A DNA stretch of 64,000 nt from Hermatobates lingyangjiaoensis (taxonomy: Eukaryota > Arthropoda > Insecta > Hemiptera > Hermatobatidae), in NCBI GenBank assembly GCA_026182355.1, contig JAPFBL010000258.1, forward strand, positions 425,501 through 489,500, read 5' to 3'. Each line of letters opens with the position of its first letter. Position 1 is the first letter of the stretch. Of this stretch, positions 12,400 to 27,300 are shown piece by piece. A program made the translations under genes and the position numbers. The notes beneath the pieces are model-generated. The model searched no databases. It saw nothing but the letters and a program-made list of their open reading frames with translations, and was not told the DNA's origin.

Positions 12400-15300
12400 A
12401 CACATGAAAAAAGAAACAAATAAAGATACACACAAAAGACTCACAACGATATTTCGACAGTCGTCGTCATCGGGTAGAAGTAGTCCCTTTGAGTAGCTGA
12501 CGCTAACTGAGAGGTAGGCCGAATGCAAACGAACACGCACGCACTCTGTCAGCCGTCCTAGGTAAGCTAGGTAAGCACGACGACTGTCGAAATATCGTTG
12601 TGAGTCTTTTGTGTGTATCTTTATTTGTTTCTTCTCTTTCATGTGTTAACTAGTAGTCCTGTTGGACCATTTCAAGTTTTGATTTATATATATATATATA
12701 TATAATATACTATAATTTAAAAAAGAACACATAGAAAGGAAACCACTGAACTCACTACTATATTTCGATGTCCTCGTCTTCAGGAAAAGAAGTGAATCGC
12801 TCCAAAGGCTGTTAACGACTAATATATATATATATATGAGTTCTATTATTTTATTAAAGCCTGATTTCAAACTTAACATCTCTGTGGACCAGGCACTCTG
12901 ATAGTGCAAAATAATGGAATCGTAAAAAATATTTAAATGAGCGTGGATTTTTCTTATTTAATTGAGAAATGATTAGACCTTTGTTGTCCGAGTAATAGCT
13001 ATTCTATTTCTTATACAGAACTAGCTGGCCCGACGAACTCTTCGCTCATATTTTTTTTTTATTTACTTGAGAGCTAGAACGAACGATTGCTACACAATCG
13101 AGGTATAACTACAGAAAAAAATGGCGTTCAGATGTGTTGAAAATCACTTGGTTGAGCATTGAACAAGAATCAAAATTTCAAATAAATTATTTCTCTATAA
13201 ATAAAAACGTTGGATTATTATTATTATTTGTGTAGAAATCACTTTGTCGTGAAGTTTAAAAATACACAAATATTAAAGAAATAATTCAAGATAAATGAAT
13301 TGAGGTGTATAATCTGAATTTCCTATCGAAACAGTTATATGAACTCACAAACCTTCGTTTTATAAACCACAAAATTGCTGAAAAAAAAAAAAATTTGAAA
13401 AATGTGTACTATTTAACTTTTAATATTAAAAGTTAATTATTATTAGCTATTGACTATTATTAGCTGTATTAAGCTAATTAGAGAACATATATGCTCTATT
13501 ATTCGTTTGACGTATTCATTTCAGAATGAATTTTAATGCTGTCTAATTAGGATGACTTTGATTATAGCTTTAATTGATTTAATTACAGCAATTATATGTG
13601 CTCAATTATCAGTTTGATACAGCTCATTAGTAAGTAGCAATTAAGACAGACGTAAAGATACCATACAAGGAGACATTCTCTCTTATATAATAGTATATAC
13701 CTTAATGAGAATTTCTGATCCTTAATGTCAATATTCCACATAAGATCTGGGAGTCCAGTTGTTAAAATAAGGACTGCTTATTTTACAGTGGTAAACACCC
13801 CATAACCCTAAGGTCAACATAAGACCTGATTATCCGATGTTTAAGAACCTCAAGATAAAAGTTCCCCTATTTGTCTATTGTTTATTTTCCTATTGTAGGA
13901 AGCTACAGATTATTAGCCGGTCCAGTGTAAAACAGATTTATTGTCGAGAGACAAATATAAGAATATTATTGATTTCATTTTTTTTTCTCTGTCAGAAAAT
14001 ATCAGTTTTTTTATCCGATTCTAAAAAAAGGAACCTTGATATTGGTAAAGTTAAGTAGTTTTTATATCTTATTAATTATACAACAGCACTTTGAGCCAAT
14101 ACACCCCTCTCATGGAAACTGCTGACTCAGTACTGGCCAACACAGGACCAACTGTTGGGAACAGTGACTAGCGTTTTCTTTTTTTTTTTTTTAGTTTTTC
14201 TTTTTGAGTGTGTTTTTATTTGCCTTGATTTTTTTGTTTTTTGCTTTAGAGAGGGCTTTAGGGTGTGTGTTTTTTGCGTTTTTTGCAGTTTGGCGCCTTG
14301 ACACCGCTAGAGCCGAGGCTTGGTAAAAAATTAATTGAACCTCTGACGAACCTCATACACAGGTAACTCTACCGGTCCCCATTTATATATATCTATATAT
14401 ATATGACTAACTCTAATTACTTCTTCAAACCATCATTTTTTTTAACAATATCTTTATATTAATTAACAAAAAAAAACAATAAATATGTTTATCGTATAAT
14501 TTTTTCTTAGTAAGAACATGTTTTTTTTTAAGACTTCCCCCATCTTCAAATAGAGCACTGATTAGGGTCTCTTTAAGCAAAGCGTAGTTTAATAGCCGTA
14601 AAAACACAAGCTACAAGAAAAACATACGAAAAATAATGATTAAAAATCCCATCCATCATAAATGAAAAAATAAAACATCATCTTCACTCATGTATTTCCT
14701 TCTTCAGAGAATGGAAAAGTCAATCTTACTTCTTCTTCTTCTTCAGTTTTACAAATTTTTTTCTAAAATTTAATAATTATTAATTTAATGTTAGATTAAT
14801 TCTTCAGAGTTACGTTTGCCTTCTTCAAAAGGATAATTAATAATAAATTTCTTATTATCTATTCTTCAGTTTTGTTTAATAAATGTTATATATTAAAACA
14901 GCTTTATTTTTTATACTTCTTATGTTTTATAAGCTTCCTTAAAAAGAAATGATTATTAATAACTTTCTAATTATCTATACTTTAGATATTAGTTATAAGT
15001 TCTAACAGAGTTTTCTTTATTTTTTTTTAAATTTCTGTATCGTTTTCTAAAGTATATGAAAAGTCCCATCAAACCGTTAATAGGAGGTATGATTAAAAAG
15101 TAAGGACACTTTAATTTTGCGCCTTCTGTACACAAATTTAAAAAAAAAGAATTTTTGCGTTGGTACACTAGTCATGATCAAATGCTCACAGTTTTCACTG
15201 TATAGCATGTGTTGTTTTTATGTAAGAGGCATAAAGGTCAGACTCGAGTTTGCGTGTTCGACGATACTTTTGTTGTTGTTTTTTTTTGCTCAAGTTGACT

Positions 15301-18300
15301 CACCATACCCCACTGTTAACATTTCAAGAGTTTTAACAGTTAATACCATTTGTTGCACAAAAATTAATACAAACTCTCTGCTCTATTATTTCCATCTGTC
15401 AAAAATGGCCGAGCACATAAACACGTGACTCTAACCTCGTCTAGCCTCTCACATAAAAATATTTATTTGCTTGTTTTCCAACGCCCTGAATTATAAGGCT
15501 TTCACCTTTTAGTGCTTTTCTAGTAGCGGAAATTGTGTCTTATGTATTATTTGGCATCCATTGTAGTAATGGGCAAGTCACATTATACATGGAGTCCTAA
15601 CTTTTGACTAACTCAGGTGTATTTAGAGTAGGGATCTTTAATGAGTATATGATATCATACCGACGGGTTAACGTCCTCTCCGAGGGGCGACATGCACAGA
15701 TTTGTTTACCTCCCGCTAAATAAATCGAATACCAGGTGGGTATTAGACCCTCTAACTTACCAGTTCAGAGGCGAGTATGTTAACTGTTGAGTTATCCCGG
15801 TCCACTCCCATGGAAATAACAAACACATGCTATACTGTCAAAACTGCGAAGATATGATCGTGACGAGTGTACGACGACAACAAAAACATCTTGAAATCAG
15901 AGTGTACAGAACGCCCAAAATTCAAACAGTGTCCTTACTTTTGGATCGCACCTCGTGCTAGAACAAAGATTCCCAAAGTGAGTTCCGCGGAACCCAGGGT
16001 TTCCTTAACGGACTGTCTGGGGTTCCGCGAAAAACATTTAGAGAAAACATTTTTCTAATTTTTTTTTTTTTTTTAGTGGGTATGGATTTATTCTGTGTTT
16101 CTTGTGAATCGTGAAACCGAATAATTACTTATACACATAAGAAGAAGTGGCCAAAATGTTATTCATATTTAGAATAAATCACTAGTCAGTTTTTAGAGCT
16201 ACCTAATTCCCAAATTTCTTTCTATTGAAAAAATAACACATCACACATTGCTGCCACTTCCCGCTACCTAAGTATGTAAAACGGGATTTTCCTTTTATAC
16301 TGCCATAAAAACTAAATACCATAGTAGACTTAATGCTCGGTCTGACTTAAGAATCAAACTTTCAACTATAAAACCAAAAATGATTACAAAATAAACTTTG
16401 TGTTAAAGTTGCTAATAATTCTTTTTCATGTGTTATGTACATAAAAGAAGATATGAAAATTAAAATCTTTTATTTTTCTATTTTTCTTCGAAAAATATGC
16501 ATTGGAGTAATTTTACTTTTTAATTGTTTTTAAACATACATACTATTTATAAAAGCATATGAAGATATGTATATTATGATTGTGTAAAATCATTAGGATC
16601 TGGTGTTTCTGGGAAAGTTACTGAAGCAAAAAGGGTTCCGGGTCGAAAAAAGTTTGAGAAAGTCTGCACTAGAAGTTGTCAGTGCTAAGACTTAAGTAAG
16701 ACTATGAATAGAGTGTAGACCGTATGTTAGTCAATAGAACCAAGAGTAATCAGGTCAAATGCTGAGGCTCCCTGTCACCATTAACTAGAACTAATTTATA
16801 TGTTTCATTACAAAAAACATTTTCATTTTTCACTCAAGTATTTAATTGTGTTAAACTGAAAAAAAAAGAAAAGAAAAACCAAAGGTTACCGAAGAAAATT
16901 TTCAAAAAAAAAAATTATGAAAAAAAAGGTAGTTTTTCAAACAGTTTTATAAAATAGGTTGTTTTGTTTTGTTTCTTTCTTTTTTGTCCCGTAGTATTTC
17001 TTGATCAAGGTTTTTTTTTTTTTTTTTGGCTAATGTTTGACATTTTGGACCTGCAATGATGCTTTTGATTGCTTGCACATTGGTATTTGGCAATCAGTAG
17101 ATTTAGAGCTTTAATGGTAGATGAATTACACGTTTTGAATTTGTTTCATACTTTGCTATTTTCTTATAAAAAAAAATTATATATATATATATTACTTTTT
17201 ATTTCAGGATCAAATCTGTTTTAATAATTAATCAATATATACTAATTGATATTTGTGTAACATTGTAATTGTTAATTCTATTTTGTATTAACAACTCTTC
17301 TATTTGATACTAACAAAAAACTTAGGAACATTCAGATTTAGTGATATAGTAAATCGGTGTTTGTATAGAAGAGTAGTAGCATTGTGAATCCTGGTATTTG
17401 GATAGAATCAAATCAGTATCAGGAACCGCTATATTTGTATAAAAGAATAATCGTATTTTATGAATACTGGTATTTAGGTAGAATCAAATCAGTATCAGGA
17501 ATCGGTATATTTGTATAGAAGATTAATCATATTTTATAAATCCTGGTATTTGGATAGAATCATATCAGTATCAGGAACCGCTATATTTGTATAAAAGAAT
17601 AATCGTATTTTATGAATACTGGTATTTAGGTAGAATCATATCAGTATCAGGAATCGGTATATTTGTATAGAAGATTAATCATATTTTATAAATCCTGGTA
17701 TTTGGATAGAATCATATCAGTATCAGGAACCGCTATATTTGTATAAAAGAATAATCGTATTTTATGAATACTGGTATTTAGGTAGAATCATATCAGTATC
17801 AGGAATCGGTATATTTGTATAGAAGATTAATCATATTTTATAAATCCTGGTATTTGGATAGAATCAAATCAGTATCAGGAACCGCTATATTTGTATAGAA
17901 GAATAATCGTATTTTATGAATACTGGTATTTAGGTAGAATCAAATCAGTATCAGGAATCGGTATATTTGTATAGAAGATTAATCATATTTTATAAATCCT
18001 GGTATTTGGATAGAATCAAATCAGTATCAGGAACCGCTATATTTGTATAAAAGAATAATCGTATTTTATGAATACTGGTATTTAGGTAGAATCATATCAG
18101 TATCAGGAATCGGTATATTTGTATAGAAGATTAATCATATTTTATAAATCCTGGTATTTGGATAGAATCAAATCAGTATCAGGAACCGCTATATTTGTAT
18201 AAAAGAATAATCGTATTTTATGAATACTGGTATTTAGGTAGAATCATATCAGTATCAGGAATCGGTATATTTGTATAGAAGATTAATCATATTTTATAAA

Positions 18301-21300
18301 TCCTGGTATTTGGATAGAATCATATCAGTATCAGGAACCGCTATATTTGTATAAAAGAATAATCGTATTTTATGAATACTGGTATTTAGGTAGAATCATA
18401 TCAGTATCAGGAATCGGTATATTTGTATAGAAGATTAATCATATTTTATAAATCCTGGTATTTGGATAGAATCAAATCAGTATCAGGAACCGCTATATTT
18501 GTATAGAAGAATAATCGTATTTTATGAATACTGGTATTTAGGTAGAATCAAATCAGTATCAGGAATCGGTATATTTGTATAGAAGATTAATCATATTTTA
18601 TAAATCCTGGTATTTGGATAGAATCAAATCAGTATCAGGAACCGCTATATTTGTATAGAAGAATAATCGTATTTTATGAATACTGGTATTTAGGTAGAAT
18701 CAAATCAGTATCAGGAATCGGTATATTTGTATAGAAGATTAATCATATTTTATAAATCCTGGTATTTGGATAGAATCAAATCAGTATCAGGAACCGCTAT
18801 ATTTGTATAGAAGAATAATCGTATTTTATGAATACTGGTATTTAGGTAGAATCAAATCAGTATCAGGAATCGGTATATTTGTATAGAAGATTAATCATAT
18901 TTTATAAATCCTGGTATTTGGATAGAATCATATCAGTATCAGGAACCGCTATATTTGTATAAAAGAATAATCGTATTTTATGAATACTGGTATTTAGGTA
19001 GAATCATATCAGTATCAGGAATCGGTATATTTGTATAGAAGATTAATCATATTTTATAAATCCTGGTATTTGGATAGAATCATATCAGTATCAGGAACCG
19101 CTATATTTGTATAAAAGAATAATCGTATTTTATGAATACTGGTATTTAGGTAGAATCATATCAGTATCAGGAATCGGTATATTTGTATAGAAGATTAATC
19201 ATATTTTATAAATCCTGGTATTTGGATAGAATCAAATCAGTATCAGGAACCGCTATATTTGTATAGAAGAATAATCGTATTTTATGAATACTGGTATTTA
19301 GGTAGAATCAAATCAGTATCAGGAATCGGTATATTTGTATAGAAGATTAATCATATTTTATAAATCCTGGTATTTGGATAGAATCAAATCAGTATCAGGA
19401 ACCGCTATATTTGTATAGAAGAATAATCGTATTTTATGAATACTGGTATTTAGGTAGAATCAAATCAGTATCAGGAATCGGTATATTTGTATAGAAGATT
19501 AATCATATTTTATAAATCCTGGTATTTGGATAGAATCAAATCAGTATCAGGAACCGCTATATTTGTATAGAAGAATAATCGTATTTTATGAATACTGGTA
19601 TTTAGGTAGAATCAAATCAGTATCAGGAATCGGTATATTTGTATAGAAGATTAATCATATTTTATAAATCCTGGTACTTGGATAGAATAATATTAGTATC
19701 AGGACTTTGTGTATGTATAGAAGAATTACATAATTTAATGATTCGTAATACTTGTATAGAATACATGAATTGTATTATGGTTGGTGGTATTTGGATGTAA
19801 TGGGATACATATCGGGAGTCTACGTATTTGTATAGAAGAAGTATTTTATGAATTGTGTTATTTGGATAGAATCGTAAAATTTGAATGTAGGAGGGGACTA
19901 AATTTTTCTTGCCTGAGACTTGGAGTCCATGCTGCTGGATGCTCCTCTTTCTTCTAAGAAGAATGGCGTTTAGCGAGTCCTCTAGCACCATTAGGTGCCG
20001 AGATAAAGCAAGGAAGGTGTTAAGAGCAGAAAACACAAAAAAAGAGCCAATCACTTACAGACAGGTCACTCTCGATGATCCAGGATACAACGTTAGTCAC
20101 ACAACTACAGAAGCAGATGGATCACTCACGGAGTGTAAGAAGGAAATGGACACTTGTAAAAATCCACGAAGAGCGCGAGTGTGACTGACTAGGGAAAGCG
20201 AACAGTTCGACTGCGGAGAGCAGAAGCCGTTGTGATATCGCATAATGAAGGCTGATCCCACATTGGGAGTCATAAGTGTTGGCTAACTCAAGTGTATTTC
20301 GAGTAGGAGATCTTTAACGAGTACCTGACATCATACAGGCTAAGGGACCCGACATCTTAGCGTCCTCTCCGAGGGACGAGGTGCTCAGACTTTTCATCTC
20401 CTTCGTGAATAAATCAAAAGTCAGAGTGGGTATTGAACCCCGGATCTACCAGTTCAGAGACGAGCCTTTTGCCACTGTGCTAACTTGGACCCCTACATAT
20501 TCTGACTAACTGAAAGAAAAATGGATTTTTTTTAAAAAAAAAAAAACATTGAATATGCTCCAACCTACCATATACTGTGGGCTTGCATGCTATATAACTT
20601 TCAAATTAAAGAAGAATCTACCATATTGTAAATTTCCCTTCTAACTAGACCGTTTTCCTGACCTTGTCCATTTTCCAGAGTAAAACTGAAAGGTTCCAGA
20701 CTGTTATTTATACAGAATACTGTATTTATAGCTCTTTATCGACTCTTCCTTTTGTTTTTCTATACAATTAATAGTTATATGATTAAATAATCGATTTCAT
20801 TATACGTTTTAAATATTTGTAAAATGTATTTATTTCACCAATTACTTTCTAATTTTTCTCAAATCTCACTTTCAAATCGTTCTCCAATCTCAGCTGTCCG
20901 GTTTTCTATCCTCTTCCTAAAATCCACCAGCCTCTCAACATGACCGACTCCCCTCTCCCAAGGAGACCAATAGTCTCTAGTTATGGCTGTCTGACTGAGA
21001 GATTGTCCGCCTTAGTAGACGACTACTTTCTACAGCCTTTTAGTTGGCGACAGATCCCTACGACAGATCCCTGCCATTTCCACAGATTCAGCTAGTTATA
21101 TATAAACAACAATAAGTCAAATAATCGACTTTTTAAACATATAATTGATGATTGGATTGGTTTTGGAATAGGAGAACTCGATATACAGACCTAAAAATAT
21201 TGAATATAACACTGAAAACTTTTTGTTTCACTCCGGAAGATGGACAAGTTTAGAAGCAGGTCGAGTAAGAAAGGTAATTTATGAGGTTAGACGGTACATT

Positions 21301-24300
21301 TTTCTTTAATTGCTACTAACAAATAATATAATATTTATATATATATTTTTAAAAAATAATACAATGAAAAAAAAATAAAAGTATTGAATGTTATTGATGT
21401 TTTTTGTGTTGTCAAGCGTTTGTTATTAATATTTACTGTGGTTTTTTTACAGTACATCTGCCATGTCATTGCTGTACGAATGCATCAACACCGTTATTGC
21501 AGGTCATTATTACGAATTTTTTCAATTTTTTTTTTCATTTTTAAATAAAACAATTAATATATTTAACGTTCCATACACAAAGGATTTAATCACACAACGT
21601 GTTTCGAGCACTTAGTGTTCATTATCAGGTTACATCTGCCTTAGTAAGGTGATGTATACTAATTAGTGTAGTATATACTTAACGTCCACCCCGAGGGACG
21701 ACGTGTTCAGATTTATTCACCTCCCACATGAATAAACCGAGGGCTACAGTGGGTGGGTATCGAGCCCCGGACCTACCAGTTCAGAGGTGACCCCCATTAC
21801 CGTCTTTTCTGAAAATAAGACACTGTTTTACTTTATTTTTAGTTCAAAATTCGTGCTAGGACTTATTCTCGGGGGAGGGCTTCAAGTACATTAAGCTGTT
21901 TAAATATTTTTTTTTATTATTTATTTTATATACAGAAATTTAAATTTAGTCGATTACAGTCATGCCATCTTCTGGAACATCGTCATAAATTATCAAAATT
22001 TTGAATTCCGTTCTGAATTTTGTCAAAATATATTTCCTGTAGAATCATTGGTCTGAATCTCTCATGCTTTGCAATATAGCTGTGGTTAAATTAATACTTC
22101 TTGTCTAAGTAGCCTCCTTGAAACGAGTTTTAGAGGTAAACAAGGAATTTCATAGAATATTTTTTTCCAAAGAATTCTCTGAAATATTACGACAGTTACA
22201 GATTCCCTCTACATTCAACAGCATTTTTTTAAGGAATTATATTATTCACATTATCTTAACTAGTGCCTATTTTCAGCGGAGGTGTTATAGTCTAAAACGT
22301 CCTGAAAATCACACTAGGACTTATTTTCGGGGGATGTCTTCCTTTCGGGAAAAGACGGTACTACTGAGCTAACCTGGCCCTCAAATAATAATTTAATTAA
22401 TTAGCGATTACATATATATTATGAATACTGATAGTATAGTATACTATACTAATTAGCATACTTCATTTTACTGGGACAGATGTAATCTGATAATAAACTC
22501 TAAATGATCTAAACGTTTTTTGTGATTAAATTCTTCGCGTGTGGAAAACTTATTGTTTCTTTTCCTCTTTACCCATGAGTAAACACCAGAGAATTAATAT
22601 ATTGTTTATTATATTTTTCAGTACTGATATCCATCTCATCGGGAATGCCTAACCACAGTGCTTCTATTCAGGTAGTAACAAGTAGACTATTGACTATTCA
22701 TATGCAATATCCAAACTTGTTTAATCATTGTGTTTCTTTTAGCTTTGTGTACAGAAGTTGAGGATACTGATAGAAGATTCGGATCAAAATTGTAAGTTTA
22801 GTTTGCCACATTTATTCTTTTATATGTTAATTAAATGTTTAATGCAAAAAACATAAGATAGGGACAAACAGTTAATATATCGCTATAACCTGGATCATGT
22901 GTCGTCCTAAAGGAGAAATATTGAATATTCAAGGACGAAGAAATAATTTACACATCTGACTGACACTCAGTGTAGCCAACGTTTCGATAATTAAACTTTT
23001 TGTAGGAGTAGGAAACTTAAATAAGGAAATTTAAGGAATTATTTTACTTTTCCTAATAATTAATCATAATTAGGAAATTAAATAAGAATTTAAAAATAAA
23101 AAGAAATATATAGAGAAGAAATAAAATTTTATTCTAAATTGGGCTTGTTAATAGAAAGAGTAATAATAAAAAAAAAGGAAAAATTTAGTGTAATATGTAA
23201 GTAAATAAATTATACAATAATCCAAATAATGTATTGAATGAATAAATGAAGAAACAAAAATATAAATTGTAAATCATTATAAAATAATAATAATAAAAAA
23301 AATTAATTGTAAAATGTAAGGAAGTTAATGAAGTGTTATCGAAGTGAAAACTCCTTCTAATTTGACAGGGTTTGATTTATGTCTGAATTAGAGAAGCAGA
23401 AATATTGGTCTATCTCGTTAAGTTCCAAGTTTTGAGTACATGGAACTTAACTCGCAGTTAAGAACGTCAGATACATGCAAGTAACGGCTAATGATGCTTT
23501 AGTTTGAATGAGCTTCATATGTATTTCATTTATATAAACAGAAAAAGTATTTATTTTGTAAAAATATTGAATGACGATAAATTTTTTTTTTTTTTTTTCA
23601 GTGAAATATTTGGGTCTTCTTGCCATGTCTAAAATATTGAAAACCCATCCAAAGTCAGTACAGTCACACAAGGACTTAGTAATGCAATGTTTAGATGATA
23701 AAGATGAATCGATAAGGCTAAGAGCTTTGGATCTTTTATACGGAATGGTAAGTAGCAACTTGTACAACGTCAAAGTGTTTGTACTTACTTAAACATACTT
23801 TTGTACTTAAACATGGTGTTTAAGTAAGAAAAAAAAATAAAAAAAGTATGTTAAATACAAGGGAAAGCTAGTAGAGTTCATACAAATAGTTCATTTTTCG
23901 TAGTATTGTTCAATTTGAAACACTCCATATTAAGAAGGACAAAAGTAATACTATCTTTATTGATATAGCTTCTCGACCCCTTCGCTGAAGGGGTTCTTGA
24001 CGATTTTGGTCATAAACGTACAACTCCTGATTATAAGCCGATGTTTCCCCAAAAGTTGTTTGGCATTTTTAAGGCTAAAAAACAATTTATTAACAACATA
24101 AATACATCCGTGGATATATTTATCTTGCTTTAATTATGTCGTTAATAAATTGTTTTTTTTAGCATTGAAAATGCCAAACAACTTTTGGAGAAACGTCGGC
24201 TTATAATCAGGAGTTGTATGTTTATGGCCAAAATCCTCAAGAATCCCTTTGGTGAATTTTCAATACAATTTTTGTTCGACAAAGGCCTTGTTTTACTTGA

Positions 24301-27300
24301 TGATATAGGTTAGCTCGCAGTGTAGTCCCACAAAGGAACACACTTGGCCCTTTGTTGATACCACTTAATGAACATTCTACATTGAGAGTCCTAAATTTAG
24401 CCTAATACTCAAGCGTATTTGGAGTAGTGACCTTTAACGAGTACAGTGATACCTCAGTTCACGAATATAATTGGTTCCCAGAAAGTGTGTGTAAGGCGAA
24501 AAGTTCTTCCGTACATTTATTTCCCATAAGAAACCATTAAAATGAGAATAATCCATTCCCAGGTCCCCATAAAACATAATTTCCTACTAAATAAGCCTTA
24601 AAACTACACAACAATAAACCTTACTTTATGTATAATAAATGTGCTATTGTATTGTAATTAAAGAAATAAACTGTACTGTATAATAAAGTCCCTTAGCCAC
24701 ACACGCACCCTTAATAGTTCCTTGTTCTTAAGGATGGTAGCAATGGTAGACTTAGCGTACTGGTATGGGACGCTAAGTCACACAAACGCACACCTCGTTC
24801 GTGTTTTTCAATGATCTCCTTCTTCTGCTCGATCGTAATTTTCTTTAATATCCTCTTAGGCATAACACTAGCCTGTGGTGGAGTCTTTTTCGGTCCCATA
24901 ATAGCAAAAGTACACTCAATATGGTCCAAAATGTCTATCAAACACAAACACTGGGACGCCGTGAGCGTGCGTTAGCTTCTCGTGGCGCTGTTAGACTGCG
25001 TGGTTTGGTTCATCCGCTGAAAACTAGTTCGTCAGCAGAGACTATATGCTCGCGAATTTAATGTTCTCGAGGGGAAAAGTTGGTGAGCTTAAGCGTTGGT
25101 CAGCGGAGGTTTTACTGAACTTGGCATCAGACTAAGGGACGATGTGATCAGATTTATTCACCTGCTTTGTGAATGAATCGAGGGCCAGAGTGAGTATTGA
25201 ACCCCGGATCTACCAGCCCAGAGCTAACTACCACTGAGCGAGCCTAGCCCCTAAAAACATTTTTTTTTTGATTTCATTAGTAAAATTAAAAAATCTAAAT
25301 AATTAATAGTAATTATTCTTGTCTAAGTTAATTAGTATAATCGTTAATTTCTGGTTCGGTTCACCAACGCCTTAACTCCCTCCGAGGTGCTACTCTGATG
25401 TTTTCACCTCTAGCGTCTAATGAGCCAGCGTGGGTATTGAACCGCGGATCTAGCAATCCTGAGGATAGCACGTTTCTAATGGGCTTTCTAATGTTTCATT
25501 ATATGTTTTAGCCCTTCACTCTGAAACCTTCACATGAAAATTAGATATTACATTTCAGAAGTGTCTTACTTAGATTAATGTTGGGGGCTAGAGTAGCAAA
25601 GATAAATATTAGAGAAAGTTTTTTTAGCTCCCTTCAACGCTAAATCGATATAAGAGGAGGGGTATTTTAATGGTAGGGCAATTGACCTAATGTTAATCTC
25701 ATCATTAAGAGATTAAGGGGAGCACACTCTTAACGCCCTCAAAAATATATTTCTAAAAACAGAAATTTTAACATTTTTCTGGACATGTGTGTGTGATAAA
25801 CGAAATGCGACCCACAAGGACTGATAATACTTAAAACAAACTGTGACACAAAGAAAGAAACGTAACAAAGAACTCACTTTTTAATATTTCGACCGCCATG
25901 CCTATTGAATTATTGAAAAGAGTCCTTTGCAATGTTTCTTGTTTCTTTCTTTGTGTCACAGTTTGTTTTAAGTATATATATATAATGATCAAACCACAAT
26001 ATGAAATGGGAAGAAAAGACTAAGATCTTTCAACCTCAACAAGCGGTCTTCGTCAGAGTCAAAAACCGAACCGCTTGTTACGGTTGAAAGATCTTAGTCC
26101 TTTTTCCAATTTCATATTGTGGTTTGATCATTGATTGTTATTTCACGTGTTTATATGCAATCTTGTTATAGATGATATATATTCGTATATTTCGGGAGCA
26201 GACCTTCGTTTATGCATGTCTTGTTAAATTGTATGCTTATTTTTAATTTCACATCTTTTCTACTGAATGTCTCGATTTCTCTAATACACTTTCTCCAGCT
26301 TTGTATATAAGTTTCTCCAGCTTGCTGGCATGGCCCGCTTGAGATCAAACTAAGCTGTATTCGGCCCCCACACCGAAATGAGTTTGACACCCCTGCACTA
26401 GATGCACAACACATCTGGTGAGGGGTTGAGAACAGTGGTATGAAAGAGTGGTATTTTAAAAGGGTGAAAGTGCAGGAAAAGACTACTGTCCAGAAAGGGA
26501 TGTTTGGGGAAACAAAGGAGTACAGTAAGAAAAAGTAAAAAACTATCCGCTAGCTGTCAACCCTCTTAGAAGAGGCTATTGCCTTCGTAACGAAAGTATC
26601 AAGTTAGAAGAGACCGTTACTAATGTTTATAATATTTGATCTATTAAATTTAATTAGAGACGATTCAATAATATTTCTTAACAACATCGATTTTTCATAG
26701 GTATTAGCTCCTGTCCAATCAATATGATTATTGATTGGTGCTACTTTTTTCCTGTCTACTGACATTGAATTGGTGTTGTTTTACACGTGTTTTTAATGAT
26801 TTACCAGTTTATGTGAAATCTAACCATCATAGAAAATAAACCAGTTCATGTTTATGTGATATCTTGTTATCATTCCTTTATATACGATGATTTGCAACCT
26901 TTACTATTTGCATCACACCACATTCATTAAACCTTCTTCTTATCTGATGTCATTCGCTTTAATTCAAACCTTCAAAAAAAGAAGAAATAAGCTTAAATAA
27001 AAATTAATTTAAATGTGAGTTGAATTACATATAAAACTTAATTTAATTATTATTTTAATTAAAAATTAATTAATTAAGTTGGTTAATTTAAAATTTAAAT
27101 TAATTTTAAATTCGATCAAGTGGTAAAATCTATAAATAAAACTTGAATTCTTGTTTCCAACGCCCAAAACTTTAAGTTTTCATATTTAGTGTTGTTTTAG
27201 TGGTAATACGATGGTATAATTAGTAATTTGAATACATTTTTTCATATAATTACTGTAATTACTAAGTTAATTGATTTCTCCGGCATTATTGATTAATATT

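Noticed and set aside
12249..12909. Minus-strand frames with poly-(IY)
   Set aside because: Caused by (TA)n microsatellites next to PLE debris.
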